Positions 8,634 through 17,425 of a stretch of 64,000 nt of DNA are shown piece after piece. Numbering within the stretch: the first letter of the stretch is position 1; each line of letters starts with the position of its first letter. The notes under the pieces were generated by a model. The model ran no database searches, was not told the DNA's origin, and saw only the letters and a list, made by a program, of their open reading frames with translations. The translations under genes and the position numbers were made by a program. The DNA is from Sphingomonas changbaiensis NBRC 104936 (GTDB taxonomy: Bacteria > Pseudomonadota > Alphaproteobacteria > Sphingomonadales > Sphingomonadaceae): assembly GCF_000974765.1 (NCBI RefSeq), contig NZ_BBWU01000042.1:1-64000 (forward strand), read 5' to 3'.

Positions 8634-8747
8634 ATGACCCGCTTTACTTCCATGTTCGACACCGTCGCTTCGGTCGTCGCCGCTGTTGCCGTCGCCACGA
8701 TGTTCGTTGTCGCCGCCGTCGGCCCCGCCGCGCTGCCGTTCGCGTAA
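8634..8747 (+). CDS. Small membrane peptide upstream of PspC
   Basis: A 37-residue ORF starting MTRFTSMFDTVASVV and continuing as one hydrophobic helix (about residues 9-34). A GGGAG ribosome binding site lies 8 nt upstream of the ATG. Codon use is normal. It sits between the predicted sigma-54 promoter and pspC, in the position that pspB-like small proteins occupy in psp operons, but it has no PspB similarity that I can see. It could be a membrane-stress peptide. The function is unknown. Confidence 0.7.
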   Translation: MTRFTSMFDTVASVVAAVAVATMFVVAAVGPAALPFA

Positions 8748-8774
8748 CCGCAACCGTATCCAGGAGTAATGCCA

Positions 8775-8951
8775 ATGTCTGCATTCCGTCTCGATCGCGG
8801 CAACGCCAAGCTGATGGGCGTGTGCGCGGGAGTGGGCAATGCAACCGGTATCGACCCGCTGCTGATCCGTCTCGCGCTGTTCGTCCTCACGCTGGTGTTG
8901 GGGCCGGTGATGATCCTCGGCTATTTCGTCGCGGCCTGGGCTGCGAACTGA
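8775..8951 (+). CDS. pspC: PspC-domain envelope-stress protein
   Basis: A 58-residue single PspC domain. RLDRGNAKLMGVCAGVGNATGIDPLLIRL is the conserved N-terminal motif, followed by a hydrophobic helix (FVLTLVLGPVMILGYFVAAW). PspC proteins act at the inner membrane in phage-shock or envelope-stress responses, usually with PspB and PspA. The second in-frame ATG (8775) was chosen because AGGAG at 8762-8766 is correctly spaced from it and too close to the ATG at 8769. No pspA, pspB or pspF is adjacent. Confidence 0.9.
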   Translation: MSAFRLDRGNAKLMGVCAGVGNATGIDPLLIRLALFVLTLVLGPVMILGYFVAAWAAN

Positions 8952-9013
8952 GATTTGGCATCCGGGCAAGGGGCGCTTAAGACAGGGGCGCCCCACGCCT
9001 GAGGAGCCGATCC

Positions 9014-9541
9014 ATGCTTCGTACTGCCCTTGCCCTGTCGCTGCTGATGTCGACCGCTCCCGCCTTTGCCGCCCTCAGCCCCGGCGCCACCGCGCCCGAT
9101 TTCTCGACCCAGGGCGCGCTGGCCGGCAAGCCGTTCAGCTTCTCGCTGAAGCAGGCGCTCAAGAAGGGCCCGGTGGTCCTCTATTTCTATCCCAAATCCT
9201 TCACGACCGGCTGCACGATCGAGGCGCACGACTTCGCGGAGGCAACGCCCGAGTTCAACAAGCTCGGCGCGACCGTGATCGGCATGTCCGGCGACGATAT
9301 CGACACGCTGAAGCGCTTTTCGACCGAGGAATGCCGCAACAAATTCGCGGTCGCCGCGGCGAGCCCCGAGGTGATCAAGAGCTACGACGTCACACTGCCG
9401 GTGATGTCGAGCCGGTCCAACCGCACCTCGTACGTGATCGCGCCCAACGGCAAGATCGTCTTCGCCTATACGGCGATGAACCCCGAGGGGCATGTGTCCG
9501 GGACACTGGATGCCGTGAAGAAGTGGAAGGGGTCTAGGTAA
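9014..9541 (+). CDS. Periplasmic peroxiredoxin (AhpC/TSA, Bcp-like)
   Basis: A 175-residue protein with a clear Sec signal peptide (MLRTALALSLLMSTAPAFA, cleavage near residue 20) followed by a thioredoxin-fold peroxiredoxin domain. The peroxidatic cysteine is in FTTGCTIEAHDF, corresponding to TPGCT of Bcp. It should reduce peroxides in the periplasm. There is a second Cys in TEECRNKF that could act as resolving cysteine. The gene ends 5 nt before a copy of the dispersed palindrome, facing ridA. Confidence 0.88.
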   Translation: MLRTALALSLLMSTAPAFAALSPGATAPDFSTQGALAGKPFSFSLKQALKKGPVVLYFYPKSFTTGCTIEAHDFAEATPEFNKLGATVIGMSGDDIDTLKRFSTEECRNKFAVAAASPEVIKSYDVTLPVMSSRSNRTSYVIAPNGKIVFAYTAMNPEGHVSGTLDAVKKWKGSR

Positions 9542-9546
9542 GAGAT

Positions 9547-9619
9547 CCGTTCGTTTCGAGCGAAGTCGAGAAACGACAGCTCCGAGCCTGCGCTTCTCGA
9601 CTTCGCTCGAAGCGAACGG
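9547..9619. repeat. Dispersed palindrome, copy 2
   Basis: A 73-bp copy with arms CCGTTCGTTTCGAGCGAAG and complement around an unpaired centre. It fills the gap between the convergent peroxiredoxin and ridA genes, 5 nt from one stop and 7 nt from the other. The position suggests a shared bidirectional terminator or transcript-end stabiliser. Confidence 0.9.
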
Positions 9620-9626
9620 CTTTCCT

Positions 9627-10085
9627 TTAAGGCCTGACCGCCACCACCGCGTCGATCTCGACCGCGACGCCCAGGGGCAGCGAAGGCACGCCGACGGCGC
9701 TCCGCGCATGCTTGCCCGCGTCGCCGAACACTTCGGCCATCAGGGTCGAGCAGCCATCGGCGACCTTCGGCTGATCGGTGAAATCGGCAGTCGAGTTCAC
9801 GAAGGCGCCCAGCTTCACCACGCGCGCGACGCGATCGAGCGAGCCCAGCGCCGCCTTCATCTGCGCGAGCAGCATGATGCCGCAGCTGCGCGCTGCCTCA
9901 CGGCCGGCGTCCAGATCCACGTCCCCGCCGAGCCGGCCGGTGATGCGCTGGCCGTCCTTCTGGCTGACCTGGCCGGAGATATAGAGCAGCCCGCCGGCCT
10001 CTACGGCAGGCACATAGGCGGCGACGGGGGCGGCGGGGGCGGGAAGCTCGATGCCGAGCTCTGCCAAGCGTTGTTCGATGCTCAT
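9627..10085 (-). CDS. RidA family protein
   Basis: A 152-residue member of the YjgF/YER057c/UK114 family, which hydrolyses reactive enamine and imine intermediates from PLP enzymes. Visible features are GLLYISGQVSQKDG near residue 32 and the C-terminal GVPSLPLGVAVEIDAVVAV; in the longer subfamily the catalytic Arg position is less conserved. The start overlaps the HAD hydrolase stop by 4 nt. The precise subgroup is uncertain. Confidence 0.88.
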   Translation of the reverse strand: MSIEQRLAELGIELPAPAAPVAAYVPAVEAGGLLYISGQVSQKDGQRITGRLGGDVDLDAGREAARSCGIMLLAQMKAALGSLDRVARVVKLGAFVNSTADFTDQPKVADGCSTLMAEVFGDAGKHARSAVGVPSLPLGVAVEIDAVVAVRP

Positions 10086-10735
10086 GCGCTCTCCCCAATC
10101 ATCGGCAGGGTCCGCGCGTCAAGCCCGGAGGTCAGCCGGGCGCGGATCCAGCCCTTTGCGTCCGCCCAATCGTCGATCCGGGCGTGAGCGGCCGGCGCTG
10201 GCGGCATGATCGCCGCAAGCTCGGGCTCGGCGACCATGTGCAGCCGGAACACCTGGGGCGCCGCCTTTTCGACCGAGGCGTGATGCAGCGCCAGATCGTC
10301 GACGAACACCGCCGCGCTCGGGGCATATTCGTCGAGCAGCTGGACGACCGGCGTGCCCTTGCCGCCCTGGTTGCACAACACCCGATGCTGGATGCCGACG
10401 GCCTCCAGCTGCGCGATCCGCCGCTCCTGATGTTCATCGAGCAGGTTGGTGAGCACCACGATGTCGGCGATACTCGCCAGCTCCGTCAGCGCCTCGCGGG
10501 CGTGCGGCACCAGCGTCTGGCGGTGCATCTCGGTCTCGAAAAAGCCGTTCAGGAGCGGCCAGGTTTCCTCGCGCGGCAGCGGCTCGCCGGTCTCGCGCCG
10601 CCGCACCGCGCGCGAATAGTCGCCCGCGGACAGATCGAAGTCGACGCCATGCGCCTCGTCCAGCCAGTCGCGGAAATGGCTGACCATGTGCAGCAGCACT
10701 TCGTCGCAATCGGTGATGAGAAGCGGTCGGCTCAT
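10082..10735 (-). CDS. HAD-superfamily hydrolase
   Basis: A 217-residue phosphatase-like protein. Motif I is LLITDCDEVLL near the N-terminus (D8 and D10), motif II is IVVLTNLLDEH (Thr in place of Ser), and the C-terminal acidic motif is VFVDDLALH. The substrate is unknown. It is the middle gene of a tightly overlapping set, DUF3572-HAD-ridA, with ATGA overlaps on both sides, so the three are probably co-translated. Confidence 0.82.
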   Translation of the reverse strand: MSRPLLITDCDEVLLHMVSHFRDWLDEAHGVDFDLSAGDYSRAVRRRETGEPLPREETWPLLNGFFETEMHRQTLVPHAREALTELASIADIVVLTNLLDEHQERRIAQLEAVGIQHRVLCNQGGKGTPVVQLLDEYAPSAAVFVDDLALHHASVEKAAPQVFRLHMVAEPELAAIMPPAPAAHARIDDWADAKGWIRARLTSGLDARTLPMIGESA

Positions 10736-11001
10736 GCCTCGAGCTCCGCGCGCGCGGCCACCAGCGCCTTGGGGTTCACGCCCAGATGGTCGGCGCAGGC
10801 GAGCAGGTCCGGCTCGTGCGCTTCCAGGAAGCCGAGCACTGCCGCCTGCAGCCCCGGCTCGGCCGCGCGGGCGCGAAGGTCATTCGTGGTTAACCCCGTG
10901 AGCGCAAGCAACCTCTCGGCGCGCCGCGAGTCTTCCAGGGACCAGGCCAGCGCAAGCAAGGCCAGCGTCGAAGGGTCGTTATTTGTTTCGGGACCGTGCA
11001 T
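10732..11001 (-). CDS. DUF3572 family protein
   Basis: An 89-residue alphaproteobacterial protein of unknown function. The LALLALAWSLEDSRRAERLLALTGL segment is the DUF3572 hallmark and is mostly helical. Its ATG is 44 nt from the divergent divK start. In many alphaproteobacteria this gene also stands next to divK, which suggests a shared promoter region rather than a known common role. Confidence 0.82.
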   Translation of the reverse strand: MHGPETNNDPSTLALLALAWSLEDSRRAERLLALTGLTTNDLRARAAEPGLQAAVLGFLEAHEPDLLACADHLGVNPKALVAARAELEA

Positions 11002-11045
11002 GCTCTATTGTGGATAAGGCTGGGGGCAGCGAGGATGTGTCGCTT

Positions 11046-11408
11046 GTGAGTAAGAAAGTGCTCGTTGTCGAGGACAACGAACTCAATCTGAAGCTGTTCT
11101 GCGACCTCCTGCGCGCCCATGACTATATCGCCGAGCCGGTCCGCGACGGACGGGAAGCGGTCGAACGGGCCCGCGCGTTCGAGCCCGACCTCGTCATCAT
11201 GGACATCCAGTTGCCAAACGTCAGCGGCCTGGAGCTGATCGAGACGTTGAAGGCCGACGCGCAGCTGAAGCCGATCCCGATCATGGCCGTCACCGCCTAT
11301 GCCGCGAAAGGCGACGAAGAACGCATCCGCGCCGCGGGGGCGGAGGCCTATGTGTCGAAACCGATCTCGGTGATGCGCTTTGTCGAGAGCGTCGAGTCGC
11401 TGGTTTAG
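11046..11408 (+). CDS. divK: DivK-like single-domain response regulator
   Basis: A 120-residue receiver domain with no output domain. The acidic pocket is VVEDNE, the phospho-acceptor Asp is in VIMDIQLP, the conserved Thr is in VTAYA and the Lys is in SKPI. DivK controls asymmetric division through DivJ, PleC and DivL in Caulobacter, and the sequence [18 protein letters not shown] fits that orthologue group. I chose the GTG at 11046; a GTG at 11037 is possible. pleD, the usual neighbour, is absent: the gene converges on ispG with overlapping stop codons. Confidence 0.88.
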   Translation: MSKKVLVVEDNELNLKLFCDLLRAHDYIAEPVRDGREAVERARAFEPDLVIMDIQLPNVSGLELIETLKADAQLKPIPIMAVTAYAAKGDEERIRAAGAEAYVSKPISVMRFVESVESLV

Positions 11409-12520
11409 GCGGCCTCGGCCTGATTGGTCGCCTCGATCTCGGCCGCTTTCGCTTCGACCAGCTTGACGATGTGATCGATCATGTCGGCGTCGTTCACATG
11501 ATGATCGGTGACGCCCGACAGATAAACCATGTGCTTGCCGGCGCCGCCGCCGGTCAGGCCGATATCGGTCTCGCGCGCCTCGCCGGGGCCATTGACGACG
11601 CAGCCGAGCACGCTCAATGACATCGGCGTGCGGATGTGCTGCAGCCGCGCCTCCAGCTTCTCGACCGTGCGGATCACGTCGAAACCCTGTCGCGCGCAGG
11701 ACGGGCAGGAGACAATGCGCACGCCGCGGTTGCGGATGCCGAGGCCTTTCAGGATCTCGAAGCCGACCCTCACTTCCTCTTCCGGCTCGGCGGAGAGGCT
11801 GACGCGAATGGTGTCGCCGATGCCGTACCAGAGCAGCGAGCCGATGCCGATCGCGCTCTTGACCGTGCCGCCGATCAGGCCGCCGGCTTCGGTGATGCCC
11901 AGATGCAGCGGACAATCGACCGCGTCCGCAAGCTGCTGATAGGCCGCGACCGCCAGGAACACGTCCGACGCCTTCACCGCGACCTTGTATTCGTGGAAAT
12001 CATGATCCTGCAGCAGCTTGATGTGATCGAGCGCCGACTCGACCAGAGCCTCGGGGCACGGCTCGCCATATTTTTCGAGCAGGTCTTTTTCGAGACTGCC
12101 GGCGTTGACCCCGATCCGGATCGCGCAGCCGTTCGCCTTTGCCGCACGCACCACTTCGGCAACGCGTTCGGATGAACCGATATTGCCCGGATTGATGCGC
12201 AGGCACGCGGCGCCCGCATCGGCGGCTTCGAGCGCTCGCTTGTAGTGGAAATGGATGTCGGCAACGAGCGGCACGCGGGCCGCGCGGGCGATCTGGCGGA
12301 ACGCCGTCGTGCTCTCGACGTCGGGACAGGAAACGCGGATGATGTCGGCGCCCGCTTCCTCGCAGCGGCGGATCTGGTCGATCGTCGCCTTCGCGTCCGC
12401 GGTCGGCGTGTTGGTCATGGTCTGGACCGTCACGGGCGCATTGCCGCCAACGGGCACATTTCCGACCATGATCTGACGCGATTGGCGGCGCACGATATCG
12501 CGCCAGGGACGAACCGACAT
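11405..12520 (-). CDS. ispG: (E)-4-hydroxy-3-methylbut-2-enyl-diphosphate synthase
   Basis: An iron-sulfur enzyme of the MEP isoprenoid pathway that converts MEcPP to HMBPP. The 371-residue protein has the TIM-barrel start ([21 protein letters not shown]) and the [4Fe-4S] ligands in CPSCAR and CVVNGPGE. The ATG at 12520 matches the family start ([11 protein letters not shown]); an in-frame extension upstream has no similarity. The stop overlaps the divK stop by 3 nt. It is divergent from the SDR gene. Confidence 0.97.
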   Translation of the reverse strand: MSVRPWRDIVRRQSRQIMVGNVPVGGNAPVTVQTMTNTPTADAKATIDQIRRCEEAGADIIRVSCPDVESTTAFRQIARAARVPLVADIHFHYKRALEAADAGAACLRINPGNIGSSERVAEVVRAAKANGCAIRIGVNAGSLEKDLLEKYGEPCPEALVESALDHIKLLQDHDFHEYKVAVKASDVFLAVAAYQQLADAVDCPLHLGITEAGGLIGGTVKSAIGIGSLLWYGIGDTIRVSLSAEPEEEVRVGFEILKGLGIRNRGVRIVSCPSCARQGFDVIRTVEKLEARLQHIRTPMSLSVLGCVVNGPGEARETDIGLTGGGAGKHMVYLSGVTDHHVNDADMIDHIVKLVEAKAAEIEATNQAEAA

Positions 12521-12609
12521 GGGACTCTCTGCGTTGCTGCTCGGCCCCATATAGCGGTGGCGGCACCAAATCGGAACCGCTAAGCGCCCTGCACGCCCAA
12601 GGAGAAGCG

Positions 12610-13263
12610 ATGCCCACAATCCTGATCACCGGCGCGAACCGCGGCATCGGCCTTGAGTTCGCGCGTCAATATGCGGCAGATGGCTGGCGAGTCATCGCCG
12701 CCGCACGCCGGCCGGGCGAGGCGGAGGAGCTGAAGCAGCTGGGAGTCGAAGTCGAGCAGCTCGACGCGGCGGAGGGGGCAAGCATCCATGCTCTTGCCGA
12801 CCGTTTGAAGGGCCGCGCGATCGACGTGCTGATCGCCAATGCCGGCGTGCTGCCGCGCGGTGTCGACACGGCAGAATGGACGAAGGCGTTCGCGACCAAC
12901 TGCATCGGCCCGACGCTGCTGGCAAAGGCATTCAAGGCCCACATGGCCGCCGGCGGAAAGATGATCGCGATTACCAGCAAGATGGGCAGCATCGCCGACA
13001 ATGAGTCCGGCGGGGCGATCGCCTATCGCTCGTCCAAGGCGGCGCTGAATGCCGCGTGGCGGTCCTTGTCGATCGACTGGCGTGGGGACGACATTGCCCT
13101 CGCGATGCTCCATCCGGGCTGGGTGCAGACAGATATGGGCGGGGCGGGCGCGGCCATCGACCCGACGACCAGCGTATCGGGGATGCCGGCGACGATCGCC
13201 GGGCTGACGCGCGACCGCACCGGCAGCTTCCTCAATTATGACGGGCAGGAGCTGCCATGGTGA
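12610..13263 (+). CDS. SDR-family oxidoreductase
   Basis: A 217-residue short-chain dehydrogenase. The cofactor motif is TGANRGIG (7-14), the NAG motif is ANAGVL, and the catalytic residues are Ser in AITSKMGS and YRSSK (Tyr and Lys). The substrate is not evident. It resembles the C-factor-like subgroup of short SDRs. It has a good AGGAG before the ATG and overlaps the next gene's start by 7 nt. Confidence 0.88.
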   Translation: MPTILITGANRGIGLEFARQYAADGWRVIAAARRPGEAEELKQLGVEVEQLDAAEGASIHALADRLKGRAIDVLIANAGVLPRGVDTAEWTKAFATNCIGPTLLAKAFKAHMAAGGKMIAITSKMGSIADNESGGAIAYRSSKAALNAAWRSLSIDWRGDDIALAMLHPGWVQTDMGGAGAAIDPTTSVSGMPATIAGLTRDRTGSFLNYDGQELPW

Positions 13264-14186
13264 GCGGTGCCGACTGGACTCTGGTCGTTCATGGCGGTGC
13301 CGGGATCATCGAGCAGGGCACGCTGGCGCCCGAGCAGGAAGCGGCGATCCGCGACGCCCTGGCGCGGGCGCTGGACGCGGGCGCGGCGATCCTGCGCGTC
13401 GGCGGCGCGGCGCTTGATGCCGTGGAAGCGGCCGTCAAAGTGCTGGAGGACGATCCTCATTTCAACTCCGGCCGCGGATCGGTCTTCACCTATGAAGGCC
13501 GGATCGAGATGGACGCGGCGGTGATGGACGGCCGCACGCGCGACGCCGGCGCGGTCACCGGCGTCACGGCGACACGCAACCCGGTCAGCCTTGCCCGCCG
13601 GGTGATGGAGGACAGCCCGCATGTTCTGCTGAGCCGCGAAGGCGCCGACCGGTTTTCGCGCGAGCGGGAGCTTGAGCAAGCCGGCGCCGACTGGCTCGAG
13701 ATTGCCGAGCGCCGCCGCCAGCTCGAGGAGCTGAAGGCGCGGGGCGCCGATCACTTCGACGTGGACATGAAATACGGGACGGTCGGCGCGGTCGCGCGCG
13801 ACAAGGCGGGGCACGTCGCCGCGGCGACCTCGACCGGCGGCATCACCGGCAAGCGCTGGGGCCGGATCGGCGATTCGCCGCTGATTGGGGCCGGCACCTA
13901 TGCGGACGACCGTGCCGGCGCGGTCTCGGCCACAGGCTCAGGCGAGTTCTTCATCCGCGCGGTCGTCGCGCACGAGATTTGCGCCCGCGCCCGGCTCGCC
14001 GGCCAGGATGTGCTGAGCGCCGCCCGCGCGACCATCGCCGATATGGGCGCTCTGGGCGGGACCGGCGGCGTGATCGTCGTCGGCCCGGACGGCCGCGGCG
14101 GCTGGGCCTTCAACTCGAAGGGCATGTACCGCGGGAAAGTCTCGAACGACCAGGACCCGGTGGTGGCACTGTTCGGGGAAGAATAG
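13257..14186 (+). CDS. iaaA: Isoaspartyl peptidase / L-asparaginase (Ntn hydrolase)
   Basis: A 309-residue precursor of the plant-type asparaginase family, which hydrolyses isoaspartyl dipeptides and L-asparagine. Autocleavage should occur before the Thr in KYGTVGAVA, giving alpha and beta subunits. WTLVVHGGAG at the N-terminus and GGITGKRWGRIGDSPLIGAGTYAD are family signatures. The last 50 bases form one arm of a long inverted repeat that ends the transcript. Confidence 0.93.
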   Translation: MVSGADWTLVVHGGAGIIEQGTLAPEQEAAIRDALARALDAGAAILRVGGAALDAVEAAVKVLEDDPHFNSGRGSVFTYEGRIEMDAAVMDGRTRDAGAVTGVTATRNPVSLARRVMEDSPHVLLSREGADRFSRERELEQAGADWLEIAERRRQLEELKARGADHFDVDMKYGTVGAVARDKAGHVAAATSTGGITGKRWGRIGDSPLIGAGTYADDRAGAVSATGSGEFFIRAVVAHEICARARLAGQDVLSAARATIADMGALGGTGGVIVVGPDGRGGWAFNSKGMYRGKVSNDQDPVVALFGEE

Positions 14187-14215
14187 CCCCGTCCACCGGG
14201 TCCCGCCGAGACTTT
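14136..14215. terminator. Long imperfect inverted repeat, bidirectional terminator
   Basis: Three nested perfect stems: AAAGTCTCG (14136-14144) with CGAGACTTT (14207-14215), GGACCCGGTGG (14153-14163) with CCACCGGGTCC (14193-14203), and CGGGG (14174-14178) with CCCCG (14187-14191). It spans the 3' end of iaaA and touches the pal stop, so both convergent transcripts could end on it. Confidence 0.75.
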
Positions 14216-14721
14216 TACTGGATCACCACCGTGACCGCGCGGCGGTTCTTTGCCCAGCTCGCTTCATCGGAACCGAGCGCTTCGGGCCGTTCCTTGCCGT
14301 AGCTGATGGTGTTCAGCCGCGACGGATCGATGCCGAGCGACGCGAGATAGTTCTTCGCCGCGTTCGCGCGCCGCTCGCCGAGCGCTAGGTTGTATTCGCG
14401 CGTGCCGCGTTCGTCGCAATGTCCTTCGATCGTCACCCGGACGTTCGGATATTGGCGCAGATACGCCGCCTGGCTTCTGAGCGTCGCCTGGCTCGGCGCG
14501 TCGATGTCGGACTTGTCGGTGTCGAAGAAGACGCGGTCGGACGCGACATTGGCGAGGAAATGCGCCTCGCTGCCCGGAACCGGGCCCATCTGGGCCGGCG
14601 GCGGGGCTTCGGCCGCGGGCGTTTCCTGCGGCGCGGGCGGCAGTTCCTTGGGCGGCTTCTTGGCGCAGCCTGCCACGGCGATCAGCGCAGTCGCGACCAT
14701 CAACGTGTGGCCAAGTTTCAT
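14215..14721 (-). CDS. pal: Peptidoglycan-associated lipoprotein Pal
   Basis: An outer-membrane lipoprotein that binds peptidoglycan and TolB and keeps the envelope joined at division. The 168-residue protein has a lipobox (IAVAGC, Cys near residue 19), a Pro-rich linker, and an OmpA-like domain with [19 protein letters not shown], which binds diaminopimelate. It is the last gene of the tol operon. Confidence 0.97.
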   Translation of the reverse strand: MKLGHTLMVATALIAVAGCAKKPPKELPPAPQETPAAEAPPPAQMGPVPGSEAHFLANVASDRVFFDTDKSDIDAPSQATLRSQAAYLRQYPNVRVTIEGHCDERGTREYNLALGERRANAAKNYLASLGIDPSRLNTISYGKERPEALGSDEASWAKNRRAVTVVIQ

Positions 14722-14745
14722 ATCATCCTCCTTTTTGACGTCGTT

Positions 14746-16110
14746 TCAGGGGAGCAACGGTCCCCAGGTCGGATCCGATCCATCGACCGGGGTTGGAATC
14801 TTGCGAATGTTGCGGCCGGTCAGATCGACCTGCCACACGCTCGACGTGCCCGAGCGGCCCGGAGTCGAGCGGAAGAACTGGATCACGCGGCCGTTGGGCG
14901 ACCAGGTCGGGCTTTCGTCCTGCCAGCCGCCACTGGTCAGCGCCCGCTCGCCGCCACCGGAGGGCGACATCACGCCGATATTGAAGCTGCCCAGCCGGGT
15001 ATAAGCGATCAGGTCGCCGCGCGGGCTCCATTCCGGCGTCGCGTAGGAGCCGCCGCCGAAGCTGATCCGGTGCTGGTCGGAGCCATCGGCATTCATCACG
15101 TAGAGCTGCTGCTTGCCCGACCGGTCGCTCTCGAACACGATCCGGCTGCCGTCAGGCGAGAAGCTGCCGCCGACGTCGATCCCCGGGGAGTTGGTCAGCC
15201 GGACGGGCGTGCCGCCGCCCGCGGGCATCTTGTAAATGTCGGTGTTGCCGCCCTGGCTCATCGAGAAGAGCAGCGTCCGCCCGTCTGGAGAGAAACGCGG
15301 CGCGATCACCTGGTTGGGCGTCGAGAGCACCAGCCGCTGCCTGCCCGTCCCGATATCGTAGACGAACACGTGCGGCCGGCGGTCCTGATAGCTCACATAG
15401 ACGATCGACTTGTAGTCGGGCGAAAAGCGCGGCGTCAGCACCAGGTTCTGGCCGTTGGTGAGGAAGCGGTGGTTGGCGCCGTCCGAATCCATGATCGCCA
15501 GCCGCTTGACGCGGTGATCCTTGGGCCCGGTTTCGGCGATATAGGCGATGCGGCTGTCGAAGAAGGGGCTTTCGCCGGACAGGCGGGAATAGATCATGTC
15601 CGCGCATTTGTGCGCCGCGCGCCGCCAATCGCGCGGAGCGACGACGAAGCCGGTGCGCTTCAGCTCCGACTTCAGGTTCACGTCGTAGAGATAGCAACCG
15701 ACGGTCAGGTTGCCGTCGCCTCCCGCGCGGACGAAGCCGCTGACCAAAGCCTCCGCCCCGGTCTGCGGCCAGATCGAGAAATTGGGCGCGTTCGCCTCGG
15801 CAAAGGTGACGGTCGGAATGCCCGACGGCCCCATCGGCCGGAACAGGCCGCTGCCGCGCAGGTCCGCCGCGATCACATCGGCGATCTGGCGGCCGAGCGC
15901 GTCGGTGGGGCCGGCGACCGTCTGGCGGATATCGTCGGTCGCGAGCACCGGCACCGCGATCTTCAGATCGTCACCCGCTTCTGCGGTGACATCGACGCTG
16001 AGGCCGGACGGCTGTGCCACCGGCGGCGGCGTCACCGGCTGCTGCGGCACACTCTGCTGCGCGACAGCTGCGGACGCGATGACGACAAGAGGAAAAGCGA
16101 AATACTTCAT
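14746..16110 (-). CDS. tolB: Tol-Pal system protein TolB
   Basis: A periplasmic beta-propeller protein that links Pal to TolA. The 454-residue precursor has a signal peptide (MKYFAFPLVVIASAAVAQ), an N-terminal alpha/beta domain and then WD40-like TolB repeats, for example RFSPDGRTLLFSM and SFSPDGSRIVFESDRSG. It starts immediately after the tolA stop and is followed 24 nt later by pal. Length and order match the family. Confidence 0.97.
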   Translation of the reverse strand: MKYFAFPLVVIASAAVAQQSVPQQPVTPPPVAQPSGLSVDVTAEAGDDLKIAVPVLATDDIRQTVAGPTDALGRQIADVIAADLRGSGLFRPMGPSGIPTVTFAEANAPNFSIWPQTGAEALVSGFVRAGGDGNLTVGCYLYDVNLKSELKRTGFVVAPRDWRRAAHKCADMIYSRLSGESPFFDSRIAYIAETGPKDHRVKRLAIMDSDGANHRFLTNGQNLVLTPRFSPDYKSIVYVSYQDRRPHVFVYDIGTGRQRLVLSTPNQVIAPRFSPDGRTLLFSMSQGGNTDIYKMPAGGGTPVRLTNSPGIDVGGSFSPDGSRIVFESDRSGKQQLYVMNADGSDQHRISFGGGSYATPEWSPRGDLIAYTRLGSFNIGVMSPSGGGERALTSGGWQDESPTWSPNGRVIQFFRSTPGRSGTSSVWQVDLTGRNIRKIPTPVDGSDPTWGPLLP

Positions 16111-16905
16111 CTAAAGGCCCTCGTAGAGCTGCGGCTTTATGGTCTTCCAGGCCGCGTAATAATCCTTGGGGAAATTGTACGGCGCGGCGAGCTTCACTGC
16201 TGCCAGCGCACGTTCGGCGAACAGGCTGGCCTGCGCCCGATTGCTGGGCGTCACGCCGGTTGGGCCGATCACGCGCGGCTGGCCAACGATCGTGCCGTCC
16301 AGCGCCAGGTTCGCGACGATCGTTACCCGCAATTTTTCGACATCCGCCCCGCTCGGCGGGCGCCAATGCGGCTTCAGCTGCCGCTTCAGCTCGGCGGCGA
16401 GCGACGCCTGCACCTTCGGGCCGATATTGGCGGCCGACGCTTCGGCGGTGCGGCTGGTGCTTGCCGCCTCAGTAATGCCCTTCAGGAAATCGGGGCCGAG
16501 CCGGGCGCCCCGCGCCTTATGCTCCGCGGGCTTGGAGGGCGCGGGCTTCGACGCCTCCGCCCGCTCGCGCACCGGCGGCTTGTTCGGCTTTGGCGTGGGC
16601 GTCGGCACCGGGGCCGGAGCCGGTTCGGCGGGCGCCGGCGCGGGCTCCGGCTGGTTTTGTGCCTCGGCGGGAGCGGCTTCCTCCGGCCGGCCGAATTCGG
16701 GCGCGACACTGGTCGCGGGCGGCTGCTGCGATGCGCGTGGCGCGGTCGCCTCCAGCCCGACCTCGTCGGTGAAGGTCACCTCGACGGGGTGCCGCTCGAT
16801 CTTCAGCGGATTGGGCGTCGCGAGAAAGCCGACCGAGAGCAGCCCGAACAGGACGACATGTCCCGCGGTCGCAGCCCCCAGCCCGAGTTTCTCCGCCCGG
16901 TCCAT
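16111..16905 (-). CDS. tolA: TolA-like envelope protein
   Basis: A 264-residue protein with one N-terminal membrane helix (about residues 10-29), a long Pro/Ala/Glu-rich linker (about 50-130) and a C-terminal TonB/TolA domain with KRQLKPHWRPPSG and an RVTIVANLALDGTI strand. In the Tol system it couples TolQR energy to TolB-Pal. Its position between tolR and tolB supports TolA rather than TonB. The leader contains copy 3 of the dispersed palindrome. Confidence 0.9.
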   Translation of the reverse strand: MDRAEKLGLGAATAGHVVLFGLLSVGFLATPNPLKIERHPVEVTFTDEVGLEATAPRASQQPPATSVAPEFGRPEEAAPAEAQNQPEPAPAPAEPAPAPVPTPTPKPNKPPVRERAEASKPAPSKPAEHKARGARLGPDFLKGITEAASTSRTAEASAANIGPKVQASLAAELKRQLKPHWRPPSGADVEKLRVTIVANLALDGTIVGQPRVIGPTGVTPSNRAQASLFAERALAAVKLAAPYNFPKDYYAAWKTIKPQLYEGL

Positions 16906-16914
16906 CTCTAGAAT

Positions 16915-16988
16915 CCGTTCGTTTCGAGCGCAGTCGAGAAACGCGCGTGCGTCCCTGCCGGCTTCTCGACTTCGCTCGAAGCGAACGG
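16915..16988. repeat. Dispersed palindrome, copy 3 (between tolR and tolA)
   Basis: A 74-bp copy lying in the 97-nt gap between the tolR stop and the tolA start, inside an otherwise compact operon. It could stabilise or attenuate the transcript and lower TolA relative to TolQR. Confidence 0.9.
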
Positions 16989-17002
16989 TGGGAGGGAATT
17001 TC

Positions 17003-17424
<422 letters not shown>

Positions 17425-17425
<1 letters not shown>

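Noticed and set aside
14419-16911. An 830-residue plus-strand ORF opposite tolA, tolB and pal
   Set aside because: It is rich in Arg, Gly and Ala without family motifs, as expected for an antisense frame of GC-rich genes. The minus-strand genes are certain.
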